64,000 nucleotides of DNA from Populus alba (GCF_005239225.2 NC_133299.1:9056967-9120966), one strand, 5' to 3'. Positions 1-11,265 are shown, counted from the first letter of the stretch. Made by a program: numbers and translations. Notes: generated from the sequence alone by a model not told the origin.

Positions 1-770
1 AACTGTTTAACTTACAAAATTCACCACCCCAGTCAGTTTGAATAGATTTAATTTTACGGGAAAACTGACGCTCAATAAGTACTTAAAAATGTTGGAATAT
101 AGAAAACACATAAGATTTTACAATAAAAGGATAATACCATATATATTATATATGCGTATCGATAAAAATAATAAAGTAATGAAAATCATCAGAGGAAAAC
201 ATAGGAACAAGGACCCAAACATCACTAAATATTAAATCAAGTGAGGCAGTAGCTTTGTGACCCGTACATCATAATGGTAGACGTGAAGACTTGCAAAGAA
301 GTACACATTATTTTATTTTTGGAAACTAACAAATTGAAAATACGGGAAGTAGGATGACCTAATCGACAATGCCACAGATCAATAGTTGTAGGGACGCAAG
401 GAGACCAATAAGCTTGAGGAATAGTGGTGACAAAAGACTTAAAGAGAACATATAGACCATCATTTTTCTAACCGAAGAGGAGCACTGCTTTGGTGGTGAG
501 ATCCTTTACATAAAACATAGAGGCGTGAAATTCAATATAAACATTATTATCACAATAAAATTTCTGAACAGATAGCAATGGTTTGGTAATATGAGGAATA
601 TGGAGAACGTTAGTTAATCTAAAAGTGTGTTGAGGGGAACATAACATGGTATGCCTAATAAGGGATATGGAAAGACCTTTATCATCACCAAGCAAATGAT
701 CATTACCAAGATAGGGTGCAGAATCGGTCAGAGTCGTAACATTAGGCGTAACATGTTGGGTCAATGGGTG
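1..770 (-). pseudogene. Ty1-copia pol fragment (protease end, pre-integrase, integrase core)
   Basis: Read on the minus strand from 770 down to 1, this is a decayed stretch of copia gag-pol. At 468-779 the frame carries the end of the aspartic protease and the linker (LTNVLHIPHITKPLLSVQKF). It is followed by a GAG-pre-integrase zinc region (WHCRLGHP) near 360-380 and the integrase core, with FSDVW near 220 and QTDWGGEF near 20-45. Those last two supply two catalytic aspartates. Stops and frameshifts break the reading frame, and the fragment runs off the left edge. The LINE piece on its other side lies in the opposite orientation, so the junction near 770 is a chimeric break. Copia identity is clear; the lineage was not resolved. 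Confidence 0.85.
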
Positions 771-1172
771 AACAATCATTGGCGATGGAATTTGGTTTGG
801 TGTAGGAATTTCTTATCTTATGAAGAGCAACAATATCATCAATTGCTTTCAATGCTGGAGCCAATGATAATTCAACAAGGAAAAGATGACAAACTCATAG
901 GGCCATGTAATTTTGATGGAAGCTTCTCAGTTAAATCCTGTTGCACCTTAATTAATAGTACCTCCTTTGCTAATGATAGAGTTTTTGAAGCCAAAGTTTG
1001 GATTAAAGGGGCTTCTTCGAAAGTTCAGGTGTTCCTTTGGTTAGCAGTCTAGGATAAAGTTAGTACAAGAGCTTTTCTCCATCACTTGAATGTTTTGCCT
1101 TCCAAACAAGCTTCATGTGTCTTTTACGGCTTAGATTTGAAAACTCTAAAGCACCTTTTTATACATTATGAG
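771..1172 (+). pseudogene. LINE ORF2 C-terminal fragment (zf-RVT region)
   Basis: The plus frame from about 780 shows the end of an L1-type LINE ORF2: WNLVW, then FDGSFSVKSCCTLI, then KVQVFLWLAV. This is the pattern of the zf-RVT domain that follows plant non-LTR reverse transcriptases. An in-frame TAG follows at about 1050, after which the frame still reads DKVSTRAFLHHLNVLPSK. The reverse transcriptase, endonuclease and ORF1 are missing, and no poly-A tail is seen before the LTR begins at 1172. It is an orphan fragment and looks more diverged than the other LINEs in this window. Confidence 0.75.
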
Positions 1173-2655
1173 GAAACATGTTCTTATATTTTCATGTGAA
1201 ATACAACATGATTTTATTTATCCTTCAGATACTTAATTCTTTTTTTGTCTTTTTTTATTTTTATAATTAAAATAACATAAATAAAAATACAAACACACAC
1301 ACACATTTTTTTTTTCTTATACATCTTTTTTACATGTGAAACAAATAACAAAAATTCAAAAATCAAATACAATTTAATTATTACAAAATAAACCCCAAAA
1401 CTCCAGGAATTGGTGGGAACATCTTCTGGGATCCGCTGGAACAGTGGCAGAAGGTTTTTGGGCTCGAGAACAGTGGCGGCGTGTTTTCCCATGCGCCACC
1501 GTCATTGACAGCGTGTGGGTTCACGCGCCACAGCAGGAAAATCCAGCCAGTTGGGGGATCTGGAGCGCCTTCTTCTCCTCTTCCTTTCCTCGCCGGCGGT
1601 GACACCGTGACTTGCAAAAAAACAACAAAAACACAACAAAGCAGTTGATTTTAGTTTTCTTTTCTCCTTCTCAGATCTGGTTCATTTGGTTCTTTTGGAT
1701 CTGCTTCACTGCAGATTGGTCTCCTTTGGTCATTTTCTTCTTCTCCTCTGTTCCATGTGCTACGCGGCAAGGAGGAGGAACTGACGAGAGAGTGGTGTCG
1801 CTACTTGAAGCGGTGAGCTGGGTCTGCATGCCTGTGGGTTGTTGCTGTTTGCAGCTGTTGAAATGGTCGGCGGTGAGGGAATAGAGAGCCAAGCTTTTGA
1901 CTGGTTCTGGGACAAGAAAGAAAAATCAAAGCCCAAGGGGGTCAGGGTGGTGGCTTTCAACAGGAAAAAAAAAAACTTCCTTCGGTTTGGGATAGAAACC
2001 GAGGAAAAGAGGGAGCGGTGGGTCACGAGAAGATCAGTGGCTGCTCTAGCCTTGGCTAGGTTTTCTTGGAGTTGGAGGTCGGCTGGAAGGAGAAGATTGG
2101 TGAGGGAGTAGATCAGTTTATGGTGGGCGGCGACTTTCTTTTTTATGTTCTCAAGAGAAGAGGGGCTGCGGCTCCTAAAGAGAAAAGGGTTAGGGATTTT
2201 TATTTTTAGGTTTTGTTTGTGTTTGACTCTCCTTTTGTTTTTAAAAATTCCCCTCTTGTAAATTTTTTTCCTCCCTTTTGAATTTTTTTTTCTCACTTTT
2301 ATTATGACTAAATGTTCATTTATATAGAAAATCTCTACATGTGTTATTTAAGGAAATATTGCAATAATTATTGCAGAGATTGTCTTCTATAACCATCACC
2401 AATAAATCACAAATATATAGTATTTTATATTGCATTGATTATTTTCCATAACCAGCATGAATCAAATCATATATATATATGGTATTTTATATTGCAGTAA
2501 TTATATATGATTTAATAATTATCTCCTTGACATATTGCTTCCTTAATATTAGCCCTGATGCTCTATGTTATCTCCACATGTAAACCCTTATTATTATTAT
2601 TTTTATTTTTTAATTTTTTTTTATCAAAACGTAGGTCAAAAATTGGGTAGCAACA
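1172..2655 (-). mobile_element. Truncated 3' LTR of Tat/Ogre-like element
   Basis: This segment closely repeats 37472-38956, so it is the second LTR of the same element or family. On the minus strand it begins TGTTGCTACCC at 2655, directly after a polypurine tract, which marks it as the 3' LTR. It is cut off at 1172. The full LTR at 36457-38956 has about 1 kb more. Several ORFs of 70-180 codons inside it are not conserved as proteins between copies and are treated as chance frames. Confidence 0.85.
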
Positions 2656-2670
2656 GATGCCCCCTCTTTA
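2656..2670 (-). other. Polypurine tract of Tat/Ogre-like element
   Basis: On the minus strand this reads TAAAGAGGGGGCATC directly before the LTR start TGTTGC. This is the expected plus-strand primer site of a retrotransposon and fixes the element's orientation as minus. Confidence 0.8.
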
Positions 2671-3393
2671 CAATGCTTACGAAGCAAAACTCCTTAATGT
2701 TTTGCATAGTAAGCTTGTAAAGAAAAAAAGTCTTTCTTACTGACTGAGTGATCCACTCATCTAAGGTCTTCACTTTTTTAAAAAGAAAATTGGTCTATTT
2801 TCATGGGCGACCTGCCCTGCCCATATACTCACGCTGGTCTATTTTCACGGGCGATTGCCCTTTTGATTGGGTTAATTAAGATCCCATCTGGCGATCTCCT
2901 TTAACTCGAAGCAAAGTCAGTGTGTATCTCAGTCCACCTGAAATCCCATCTTCATAATTTCAACTTTTCTAAGGAATAAATCTCAATATCGAGTGACCGG
3001 CCCATCTAGAAATTCTTAGAAAACTCCACGCTTTTCTAAGAAACGGTTTCAATATTAGGTGACTGGTCCCTCTTAAAATTCTTAGAAAACTCCACGCTTT
3101 TCTAAGAAACGGTTTCAATATCAGGCGATCGACCCCCTCTTAAAATTCTTAGGAAACTCCACGCTTTTCTAAGAAATGGTCTCATTATCGGGTGACCGGC
3201 CCATCTAAAAATTCTTAGAAAACTCCACGCTTTTCCAAGAAATGGTCTCAATCTCAGGTGACCTGCCCATCTCAAACCTCAAAAGAAAACATCTTACCTT
3301 GAGGAAATGAAATAGTGCTGGTTCATAATTCATATTCTTTTCAGTAGCTCCATTGATTTGAAATTCTATCTCTTAGTGATTCCCAAAAACTTG
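2671..3393 (-). other. Tat/Ogre-like 3' untranslated region
   Basis: Noncoding sequence between pol and the 3' LTR, with no open frame of note. It holds two copies of a short motif (tggtctattttca, near 2791 and 2843) and a 66-bp tandem repeat array. Tandem repeats at this site are typical of Ogre-type elements. It continues, after the Athila insertion at 3399-10650, at 10656. Confidence 0.7.
2964..3280. repeat. 66-bp tandem repeat, about 4.8 copies
   Basis: Units start near 2964, 3031, 3097, 3164 and 3230. Each runs from cttttctaagaaa through aattcttagaaaactccacg, with a variable middle containing gtgaccggcccatct. Unit lengths are 66-67 bp and the last copy is partial. It lies in the 3' UTR of the minus-strand Tat/Ogre-like element. 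Confidence 0.9.
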
Positions 3394-3398
3394 GAACT

Positions 3399-4258
3399 TG
3401 ATGTAACCATATTATTCGATAGTTTCACCCGCATTTAACTAGTTTTTTGCATATGTTATTTATATAAAATGCCTTGATATTCTTTTTTTTTAATGTTTTG
3501 AAGGCACTTTTGGATGAAAGATACAAAAAGGAGTAAATTGGAGGTAATTGGCAGATTTGACGTTCAGTCGGTATTTTGTGCAGAGCGTGAGTTCCAGAGA
3601 TCGAAATGAAGTAATTCTAGTGGCATTAAAACGCTAACATCCATACCTTTCTGGAAATGTAATGCAAGAAAAATAAAAAGAGAAAGATCATGGAAATCAC
3701 ATCCTTCAAAGTCAAATCTCGCAGTCTGCCAATGTTGACCTTTGCCCATTCAAAATTCAATATCTGGAGCTTCAGAAGTCCAATTGATTCAAACTCAATT
3801 TGGTTGGATTCCTTACTCAAAGATATGTAAACGCTCCAAATGTCAGCCAAAAACGATGTCATATGAGGGAGATATGATTTTTCAAAGATGACAGCTGAAT
3901 TCTGCCAGCAAGCAGGTTGCGTGAAGAAACGAATCCAAATTTCATCCAGAAGCATCCAAACCGACCAACAATTTATCTCCTCTAGTAAATATTCTAGAAG
4001 GTCAAGGAAGGCAGCCACCAACCTCAAGACAGCAGCCAGCAGCCAGCCGCCAGCCGCCTTCACACTACCACCATCTATTGATGTTCACACTTGTTTTGGT
4101 GTTTAGATAATCACAAACCAAATCCCCCCAATTACATAACGTACAACATAAAAATCTGACTTGAAACTTCCTCGTGGGATCGACCCCTTGCTTGCTCTAT
4201 ATTATCTTGTGTGTTTTAAGCTAGGGTAATTAATTTGTGTGACCGCGACATCACAACA
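3399..4258 (+). mobile_element. 5' LTR of Ath-1, internally deleted
   Basis: This LTR is nearly identical to 9017-10650 but only about 860 bp long against 1634 bp. The missing piece (9731 to about 10492 in the 3' LTR) starts just after ttcacacttg and rejoins at ttagataatcac, with a few filler bases. The TATA box visible in the 3' LTR at 9760 lies inside the missing part, so this LTR should lack its core promoter. Confidence 0.9.
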
Positions 4259-4263
4259 AATTT

Positions 4264-4281
4264 TGGTGCCGTTGCCGGGGA
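4264..4281 (+). other. Primer binding site, tRNA-Asp type (Ath-1)
   Basis: TGGTGCCGTTGCCGGGGA lies six bases after the LTR end. It is complementary, with one change, to the 3' end of plant tRNA-Asp (GTC), the primer known for Athila-type elements. Confidence 0.85.
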
Positions 4282-4655
4282 AGTAATTTTAGTTGATTCT
4301 TGTGCTTGTACTGTTATTTTTAGTTGTTGTGATTGTTATTTACATTTCTGAAAAAAAAAAAAAAAAGAGAAACAAATTTTTTTGCTTGCGGAGTTACTAT
4401 TCACTTGCCGCAGCGGTACTGTTGAAGACAGAATTGTTTGTGGAATTAGGTTTCTAGCCTTTGTTTTCTGAAGTGAAACGACATTCTGAACAAGACTAGT
4501 GGTAAACCACTAGCCCCACCCTATTGAGGCCAAATGCCACTTTTTTCTAAGGTTTTTAGGTAGTTTTAGGTTTTTTTAGCATAGGATTTTCATATAATTT
4601 GCATTGTTTTTTATCTCTTGTGTGGTTGTTTTCTTTTGAGTTTTCTTAGCGATTG
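4282..4655 (+). other. Ath-1 leader between PBS and gag
   Basis: Noncoding leader, T-rich, with an A-run at 4350-4366. No conserved short ORF or structured element is evident. Confidence 0.6.
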
Positions 4656-6869
4656 ATGCCAGTAACCCGTTCTACTAATCAGAGTCTAGTGCAGGTTGAT
4701 CTTGAAATAGAAAGCACTTTACGCAAGTTAAGAAAGGAAGTTCACCTCAACACCATGGCGGTTGCACGACAACAAACACTCAAGGAGCTTGCTGCTCCTA
4801 ACGTGGAGAATCAACCATTGTGCATAAACATAGACAATAATGTAAACTTTGAGCTCAAATCTGGTTTTATACATTTGTTACCAACATTCAATCGTCTTGC
4901 AGGAGAAGATCCTCATACTCATCTCAAGGAGTTCCATATGGTTTGTGTTGGCATGAAACCGAATGGAGTTGATGAAGAACAAATTAAGTTGAAAGCTTTC
5001 CCTTTCTCTTTAAAAGGGGCAGCAAAGGCATGACTTTTCTCTATTCTCCCAGGATCTATTGGAACTTGGAATGCCATGAAGAAGATTTTCCTTGAGAAGT
5101 ATTTCCTAGCATCTCGAGTTGCCAACATAAGGAAAGAAATATGTGGGATTCGGCAATCTCATGGAGAGACTCTCTCCGAGTATTGGGAAAGATTTGAGCA
5201 ACTATGCATTCATTGCCCTCATCATCAAATACCCGATCAGCTGCTCATTCAATATTTCTATGAAGGATTGATGCCTACTAACCGTAGTATCATTGATGCT
5301 GCAAGTGGAGGCGCATTGGTGAATAAGACACCCGAGGCTGCACGCCAATTGATCTCAAACATGGCAGCCAACTCCAAACAATTTGGCACTCGTGGAGACT
5401 TCTCCAACAAACAAGTAAATGAGGTAAGTATTTCTAACCTTGAAAATAAAGTTAATGATCTTACTTCTCTTGTGCGTTCTTTGGCTTGTGGAAATGTGCA
5501 GCAGGTGAAAGTTTGTAGCATATGCTCCTTACAAGGACATGCTTCGGATATGTGCCCAACAATGCAAGAAGATTACATTGAACAAGCTCATGCAGTTGAT
5601 GGAGCATTTAATGGACAACCTCAGCGTAAGTATGATCCTTTTTCCCACACGTACAATCCTGGATGGAGAGATCATCCTAACCTACGGTATGGGAACCAAC
5701 CTCAACAAGGCAATCAAGGCCAACAATTCCATCCCAATGGATTTCAGCCCCAACAGAATTATCAAGCAAGACAACCCCCTCCATTCACAAACTCCAATGT
5801 TATGGGGTCGTCATCCAATGATGATCTTCGTGAGATGATGAAAACTTTGGCTTCTAATACTGTTACCTTGCAACAAAATGTCATGTCTTTTCAACAGGAA
5901 ACAAGGTCAAGTATTCACAACTTGGAAAAGCAAATGGGGCAAGTAGCTTCAAGTGTAGGGAAATTGGAAGCACAAATGAATGGAAAATTGCCCTCCCAAG
6001 CATGGAGTCCAATAGAGAATGTTAGTGCGATCATGCTGCGAAGTGGGAAAGAATTTGAAGAGAAAAGGTTAAAACAAATTGAGATGGAGGAAGAAAAAGA
6101 GATAGAAACTGAATTGAGTACAAAGAAGGAACATCATCCTCCTTCTCCACAAACTGAAACAAAGACCAACACTCCAAAGGTAAATCCTCAATCAATAACT
6201 TCCAGTTTTAAAACAATTCCACCCTTTCCTGTGAGTTCTTCTAGGTCAAAGAAAGAGGACAAAGAAAAAGAGATTTTAGAGGTTTTTAAGAAAGTAGAAC
6301 TCAACATTCCTTTGCTTGATGCTATTAAGCAAATTCCCAAGTATGCCAAATTCTTGAAGGAGTTGTGTACTACCAAAAGAGCTTTCAAACTGAAAGGTCA
6401 TGAAACGGTAAGTATGGGTGAACTTGTATCTGCTGTTGTTCAAAAGAATCTGCCTTTGAAACAAAAAGACCCAGGTGCGTTTATTATCCCATGTGTTATT
6501 GGTAATGCTAGTTTTAAAAGTGCTTTATGCGATTTAGGTGCATCCATTAGTGTTATGCCTAAACATGTTTATGATTCTCTTAGTTTAGAGCCTTTGAATA
6601 AAACTAGCATTGTAATACAACTTGCGGATTGTAGTTTTGTTTACCCACTTGGTGTGATAGAAGATGTCCTAATCAAGATTGATAGTTTGTTCATTCCATG
6701 CGACTTTTATATTCGTGATATGGAACATAATTCTTGTGATTCATCAAACAACACTCCTATATTGTTTGGGAGACCATTCTTGAAAACTGCCAACACAAAG
6801 ATTGATTGTGGTAAGGATACCTTGTCTATGGAGGTAGGAAATGAAAAAAATGGAATTCAATTTTCATGA
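4656..6869 (+). CDS. gag-pr: Ath-1 gag-protease ORF with one nonsense codon
   Basis: Encodes the capsid/nucleocapsid precursor fused to an aspartic protease. Gag spans roughly the first 400 codons. It carries the retrotransposon-gag block ([15 protein letters not shown], then [15 protein letters not shown] and YFYEGL) and a zinc knuckle [14 protein letters not shown] near 5515-5555. Protease follows from about 6470, with [11 protein letters not shown] as the active site and ILFGRPFL as the second conserved block. The D-L-G variant is normal for Athila. A TGA at 5031-5033 interrupts the frame where a TGG Trp is expected (AK-W-L), and the same frame continues on both sides. The start is the ATG at 4656. 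Apart from the stop the frame is open for over 700 codons, so this copy is fairly young or its frame was conserved. Confidence 0.88.
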
Positions 6870-7518
6870 TGCAATGAAATATCCTTATAGCAATGTTTAT
6901 TCTATCACATGCTATGACCAAATTGATAAGTGTATGCATCAAGTTTGTGATTTTGATTGTGAGGATGAATTAAGCGTGGCTTTGAGCTATGGTTATGATG
7001 TTACCGAGATAGAAGAGATGGAGAGGCACGTGTGTGTTCCCAAAAACATACATGAATCAGAATTGGATTTGCAAGCTTTGCAAATTGTTCCCAATGATGC
7101 AATAGTCATTTACCCCATCACAGATAGTGAATGGGTGGAGCCTATCCTTTTGGTGCCCAAAATGATTGGAATTACGGTGGAAGAGATTCGAAATGATGCT
7201 TATGAGAATGCAAGGATTTACAAAGAAAAGACTAAGAATCTTTATGACCGAATGATTACAAGAAAAGAGTTTAATGTTGGAGACAAAGTCCTTCTTTATC
7301 ATTTGCATTTGAAACTTTTTCCTGGAAAGTTGTGCTCTCGTTGGATTGGACCCTTTGTTGTTTCTAATATTTTTCCTTATGGTGCAGTTGAAATTACAAG
7401 TTTAGAAACCAACAAAGTACTCAAGGTTAATGGGCATCGTTTGAAACCTTTCTATGAAGGTTGGACGACAGAACTCACCGCTTCTGCAGAGTTAGCTGAA
7501 CCAATCTATGAAGAATGA
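6841..7518 (+). CDS. Ath-1 fused RT N-terminus / integrase C-terminus ORF
   Basis: A 225-codon frame overlapping the end of gag-protease by 29 bases. The first part continues the protease-RT linker ([12 protein letters not shown]). Near 7100-7180 it reads the start of RT ([18 protein letters not shown]), then jumps directly to the integrase C-terminal region ([55 protein letters not shown]). The deletion removes nearly all RT, RNase H and the integrase catalytic core yet keeps the frame. The +1 shift from the upstream ORF falls at a run of seven A residues at 6844-6850; six would restore one continuous frame. The product cannot be catalytic and resembles non-autonomous derivatives of other LTR elements. 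Confidence 0.82.
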   Translation: MKKMEFNFHDAMKYPYSNVYSITCYDQIDKCMHQVCDFDCEDELSVALSYGYDVTEIEEMERHVCVPKNIHESELDLQALQIVPNDAIVIYPITDSEWVEPILLVPKMIGITVEEIRNDAYENARIYKEKTKNLYDRMITRKEFNVGDKVLLYHLHLKLFPGKLCSRWIGPFVVSNIFPYGAVEITSLETNKVLKVNGHRLKPFYEGWTTELTASAELAEPIYEE

Positions 7519-9001
7519 GCATGCAACATGTCGAGCCAATGACATAAAACAAAAGCGCTTACTGGGAGGCAACGCAGCACAAAAAGAACAAAATCAGATT
7601 TGCTTTCTTTTTCCTTATCTTTTTTTTTCGCATTTTAATTTATTTTCTGTCATTCTCTTATGTTCCTTTGCTTTTATTTCAACATTAAGGACAATGTTTT
7701 GTTTTAAGTGTGGGGGTATTGAGAGAATTTTGGTTTTCTTATTTTAGTTTTATTTGTTGTTGGTTTTCTTATTTTAGTTTTCTTTGTTGTTCTTTAAAAA
7801 AAAAAAATTGTGTTTGATCTTTTTAACTCCCATTGGTTTTTGAGAATATCAGTATTATATATGAGAATTAATTGAGATAGATGAAGATATAAATCAAATG
7901 AAGGAGTGTGCATGAAAAAATTTAAGGTTTAATTGGTTTATGGATTGACTTTGAGAATATGCCATGTTAACTTTATAGTGTTATACCAATGCAAGCTTTT
8001 GAGCCTTCAAGATTATATTCTTTGATTATGCATTCTTTCAATGATATGTATCTCTAGAACTTGTTTCATATCTTATTGAGATTATATCTCATTACAAATA
8101 TACATGAAGATGATAAAGGCATTAGGAATTTTAACCCCTCAAGCCAAAAAGCCAACCTAAAGCATATTATCCTTAGTGAGCCCGTTTTGAGCTTGTTTAT
8201 CTTTTCTTTGCTTTATCCATGTATAAGCCTTAACTTTATATATGTTTTTCTTTTCCCCTGGCCAAGGATTAGTAGAGCATATACTTGTAATATCTCATGG
8301 AATTATGGTTGGAAATTATATGAAAAGAAAGAAGTGATGCTTGATGAAAAGATGGGCAAAGTTGCCGAAGAAAAAAAAAGAAAAAAAAGAATAATAATAA
8401 AAAAAAAGTATTCCTTTATGTTCTTAAGGTTTTATGTTGAAAGAGCTTGAAATCAAAAGGAGTTAAGCATTTGTGATTAAAGATGAAAAATTTATGAGCT
8501 TTGATGGAATATCTTGTTTGAAGTATCATTTTTCAAAATGCTCTACTTTCTTTGGTTTGAACCTTTCCTTTTACTTTCTTTTACCTCACCTTAACCTCAG
8601 CCCCATTACAACCGGAAAAGAAGACCTTTTGATTCATGTAGTACTTGTAATAAGTTGCTAATGGAGATGAGATTGAAAAGCAAGCTTATGGTAGAACATA
8701 CTCTTTGATTGAATTTGAGAGATTTAAACACATAAACCCTAAACACATGAGTGTTGGAGTGTATATCAATGAGAGGACCTATCACTTTGGCATGGCATAG
8801 ATTTCATTTAAATCCAGACGATTGATTGAGTTTTGAAGTTTGCATGTAAATAAATTCATGAGAATTATACTATTTATCCTTCATGATTGTATTCTTGTTT
8901 ATAATGCTTATACTCTTAGACATTGATGGGAGATTAAGAGATTGATCATAGTTATTTTCAATTTAATTTTATTTATCCTTTCTCGAGGACGAGCAAGAGC
9001 T
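7519..9001 (+). other. Ath-1 3' untranslated region
   Basis: About 1.5 kb without a convincing gene. It is AT-rich and contains a second PPT-like motif (aagtgtgggggtatt, 7706-7720) identical to the true tract at 9002-9016. An imperfect tandem tggttttcttattttagtttt lies at 7730-7790. ORFs of 60-130 codons here have low-complexity composition and no recognisable domain. Confidence 0.65.
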
Positions 9002-9016
9002 AAGTGTGGGGGTATT
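9002..9016 (+). other. Polypurine tract of Ath-1
   Basis: aagtgtgggggtatt immediately precedes the 3' LTR start TGATGTAACC. Confidence 0.8.
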
Positions 9017-10650
9017 TGATGTAACCATATTATTCGATAGTTTCACCCGCATTTAACTAGTGTTTTGCATATGTTATTTATATAAAATGCCTTGATATTC
9101 TTTGTTTTATGTTTTGAAGGCACTTTTGGATGAAAGATACAAAAAGGAGTAAATTAGAGGTAATTGGCAGATTTGACGTTCAGTCGGTATTTTGTGCAGA
9201 GCGTGAGTTCCAGAGATCAAAATGAAGTAATTCCAAGGGCATTAAAAAGCTAACATCCATACCTTTCTGGAAATGTAATGCAAGAAAAATAAAAAGAGAA
9301 AGATCATGGAAATCACATCCTTCAAAGTCAAATCTCGCAGTCCGCCAATGTTGACCTTTTCCCATTAAAAATTCAATATCTGGAGCTTCAGAAGTCCAAT
9401 TGATGCAAACTCAATTTGGTTGGATTCCTTACTCAAATATCTATAAACGCTCCAAATTTCAGCCAAAAACGATGTCATATGAGGGAGATATGATTTTTCA
9501 AAGATGACAGCTGAATTCTGCCGGCAAGCAGGTTGCGTGAAGAAACGAATCCAAATTTCATCCAGAAGCATCCAAACCGACCAGCAATTTATCTCCTCTA
9601 GTAAATATTCTAGAAGGTCAAGGAAGGCAGCCACCAACCTCAAGGCAGCCACCAGTCAGCAGCCACCAGCCGCCAGCCGCCAGCCGCCAGCCGCCTTCAC
9701 ACTACCACCATCTATTGATGTTCACACTTGAACTTTGATTTTCTTACTTACAATTTGTGTATAAATAGAGGGAGAGGAGAAGGAGGTGGCAGCAAGAAGA
9801 AGAAGAAGGGAGGAAACACAAACTCTCCTCTCTACAAATCAGAAATTATGTATTCTTTCATCTTTAGGAGTAGTTGTTCAATAGATATGCAAGGCTAAGC
9901 TCGTTTTCTTGGTTGCAAGGACACAACAAACCTTCGGATTTCAAAAACTGTGAGATTTATTCTTCCTTTTATTTTCAGTTTATGTTATGAATGAGTATGT
10001 TTGTTTTCCTATGCATATTTCCTATGATTGTTGTTGATAATTGCTAGAGCGGACTCTAAGTTATTATTGTGAACAATCTATTGCTAAGTTTGATATCAAA
10101 ACCGAAGTTCTGGTATATAAACTTGTGAAGCAACTAAGCTTGATAATTGTAGCGGAACTACGTTATTAAACTTAGGGAGAACATTCGATCATAGCAACAC
10201 AAATTGACAACTTGGTTGTTAAGATTAATGAATTTATCTAGATCTTAAAGCTACCATTGGATTAAATCATTAGTGCGGACATTGTGATTGTTTGTTGGTT
10301 AGGGCTAGTTATACGGCGGATCCGTTAATTAACCAATATTAAGAAAAGATAAAATTCATAATATAAACTGGAGTTTCATTTCAAGGATCGGTTCTAATTT
10401 CCGTTGGTGGATGTGTGCTTGCAACCAAGGTCTGTTTTCTTGATATATTTCAGTTTCAATTGATTTTATTTGCTAGTTTAATTGCTGCCATAGCTTAGAT
10501 AATCACAAACCAAATCCCCCCAATTACATAACGTACAACATAAAAATCTGACTTGAAACTTCCTCGTGGGATCGACCCCTTGCTTGCTCTATACTATCTT
10601 GTATGTTTTAAGCTAGGGTAATTAATTTGTGTGACCGCTACATCGCAACA
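9017..10650 (+). mobile_element. 3' LTR of Ath-1, full length
   Basis: Runs TGATGTAACC to ATCGCAACA and is followed by the target duplication gaact. Length is 1634 bp. A TATA box lies at 9760-9768, followed by purine-rich leader sequence, so U3/R/U5 look complete here. Confidence 0.92.
9760..9768 (+). promoter_or_regulatory. TATA box of Ath-1 3' LTR
   Basis: TATAAATAG followed within 30-60 bases by GA-rich sequence. The matching piece is deleted from the 5' LTR. Confidence 0.65.
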
Positions 10651-10655
10651 GAACT

Positions 10656-11265
10656 AATTTGGGCTTTCGTCCCACCTTTCCTACTAGGTTAGTGTTATGA
10701 CAAATAGCATGCATGTTTTTGTTACCTGTCTTGGAAACATAGGCCCCCTTTCATTGTAAACTTCTTTGAGCTCTTGTTTCTATTTGTTTGTCCAACCTTT
10801 TCTCTTAAACTGGAATATGCTCCACACACTATACTTCATATCCTCTTGGTGAAGAGATCTCTGGTTCCTTATGGGGCCCTTTTTTGCTCCATTGAGTATT
10901 GTCCTTTATTATTATTTTTAACAAGAAAACTCAAAAGTTTTGCTTTTGTTCATGAAAACTGCAACCTTCAATGTAATTAGCAATACTCCTAAAAAATTCA
11001 TAAGTTTTTATGATGATAACCTTTTAGGCTTTGGTTCACTATAGACCTCTATGTGCATTTTTCTTGCCCCCAGTGTAGTGTGCAATACGTATTAGTTTTA
11101 AAATTGGTTTGGTTCCCTCTAATTGATAGAGTCATTTCCTTAGTCATGCGTAAGAAAAAAAGTTTGTTTAAGTAAAATATTTCAAATGCTATGAGATCAT
11201 GCGCTTTGTGAAGAGAGAATTCATGGCCAAACTTTATTTTATTGATTGGGAAATTACGAAATACA
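10656..11265 (-). other. Tat/Ogre-like 3' UTR continued
   Basis: Sequence rejoining 3393 when Ath-1 is removed. It lies between the integrase stop codon (11266-11268 on the minus strand) and the tandem repeats. No gene is seen; short frames show no domain. Confidence 0.6.

Larger units (their letters stand above)
3399..10650 (+). mobile_element. Complete non-autonomous Athila-like Ty3-gypsy element (Ath-1)
   Basis: Both ends are defined. The element starts TGATGTAACC and ends ATCGCAACA, and it is flanked by the 5-bp duplication gaact (3394-3398 and 10651-10655). Order: 5' LTR 3399-4258, PBS 4264-4281, gag-protease 4656-6869, a fused RT/integrase remnant to 7518, a 1.5-kb 3' UTR, PPT 9002-9016 and 3' LTR 9017-10650. 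The PBS matches the tRNA-Asp type used by Athila. Most of RT, all of RNase H and the integrase core are deleted, so movement would need enzymes in trans. It sits in the 3' region of the minus-strand Tat/Ogre-like element. Confidence 0.93.

Noticed and set aside
1381..2296. ORFs in the LTR at 1172-2655, and their counterparts at 37591-38583
   Set aside because: They overlap on both strands, lie fully in LTR sequence, and are not kept as the same protein in the second LTR copy.
5258..5521. Minus-strand ORFs opposite Ath-1 gag
   Set aside because: Antisense shadows of a clear gag reading frame with no domain.
8061..8661. ORFs of 129 and 62 codons in the Ath-1 3' UTR
   Set aside because: Low-complexity composition, no recognised domain, and located after the pol remnant where no gene is expected.
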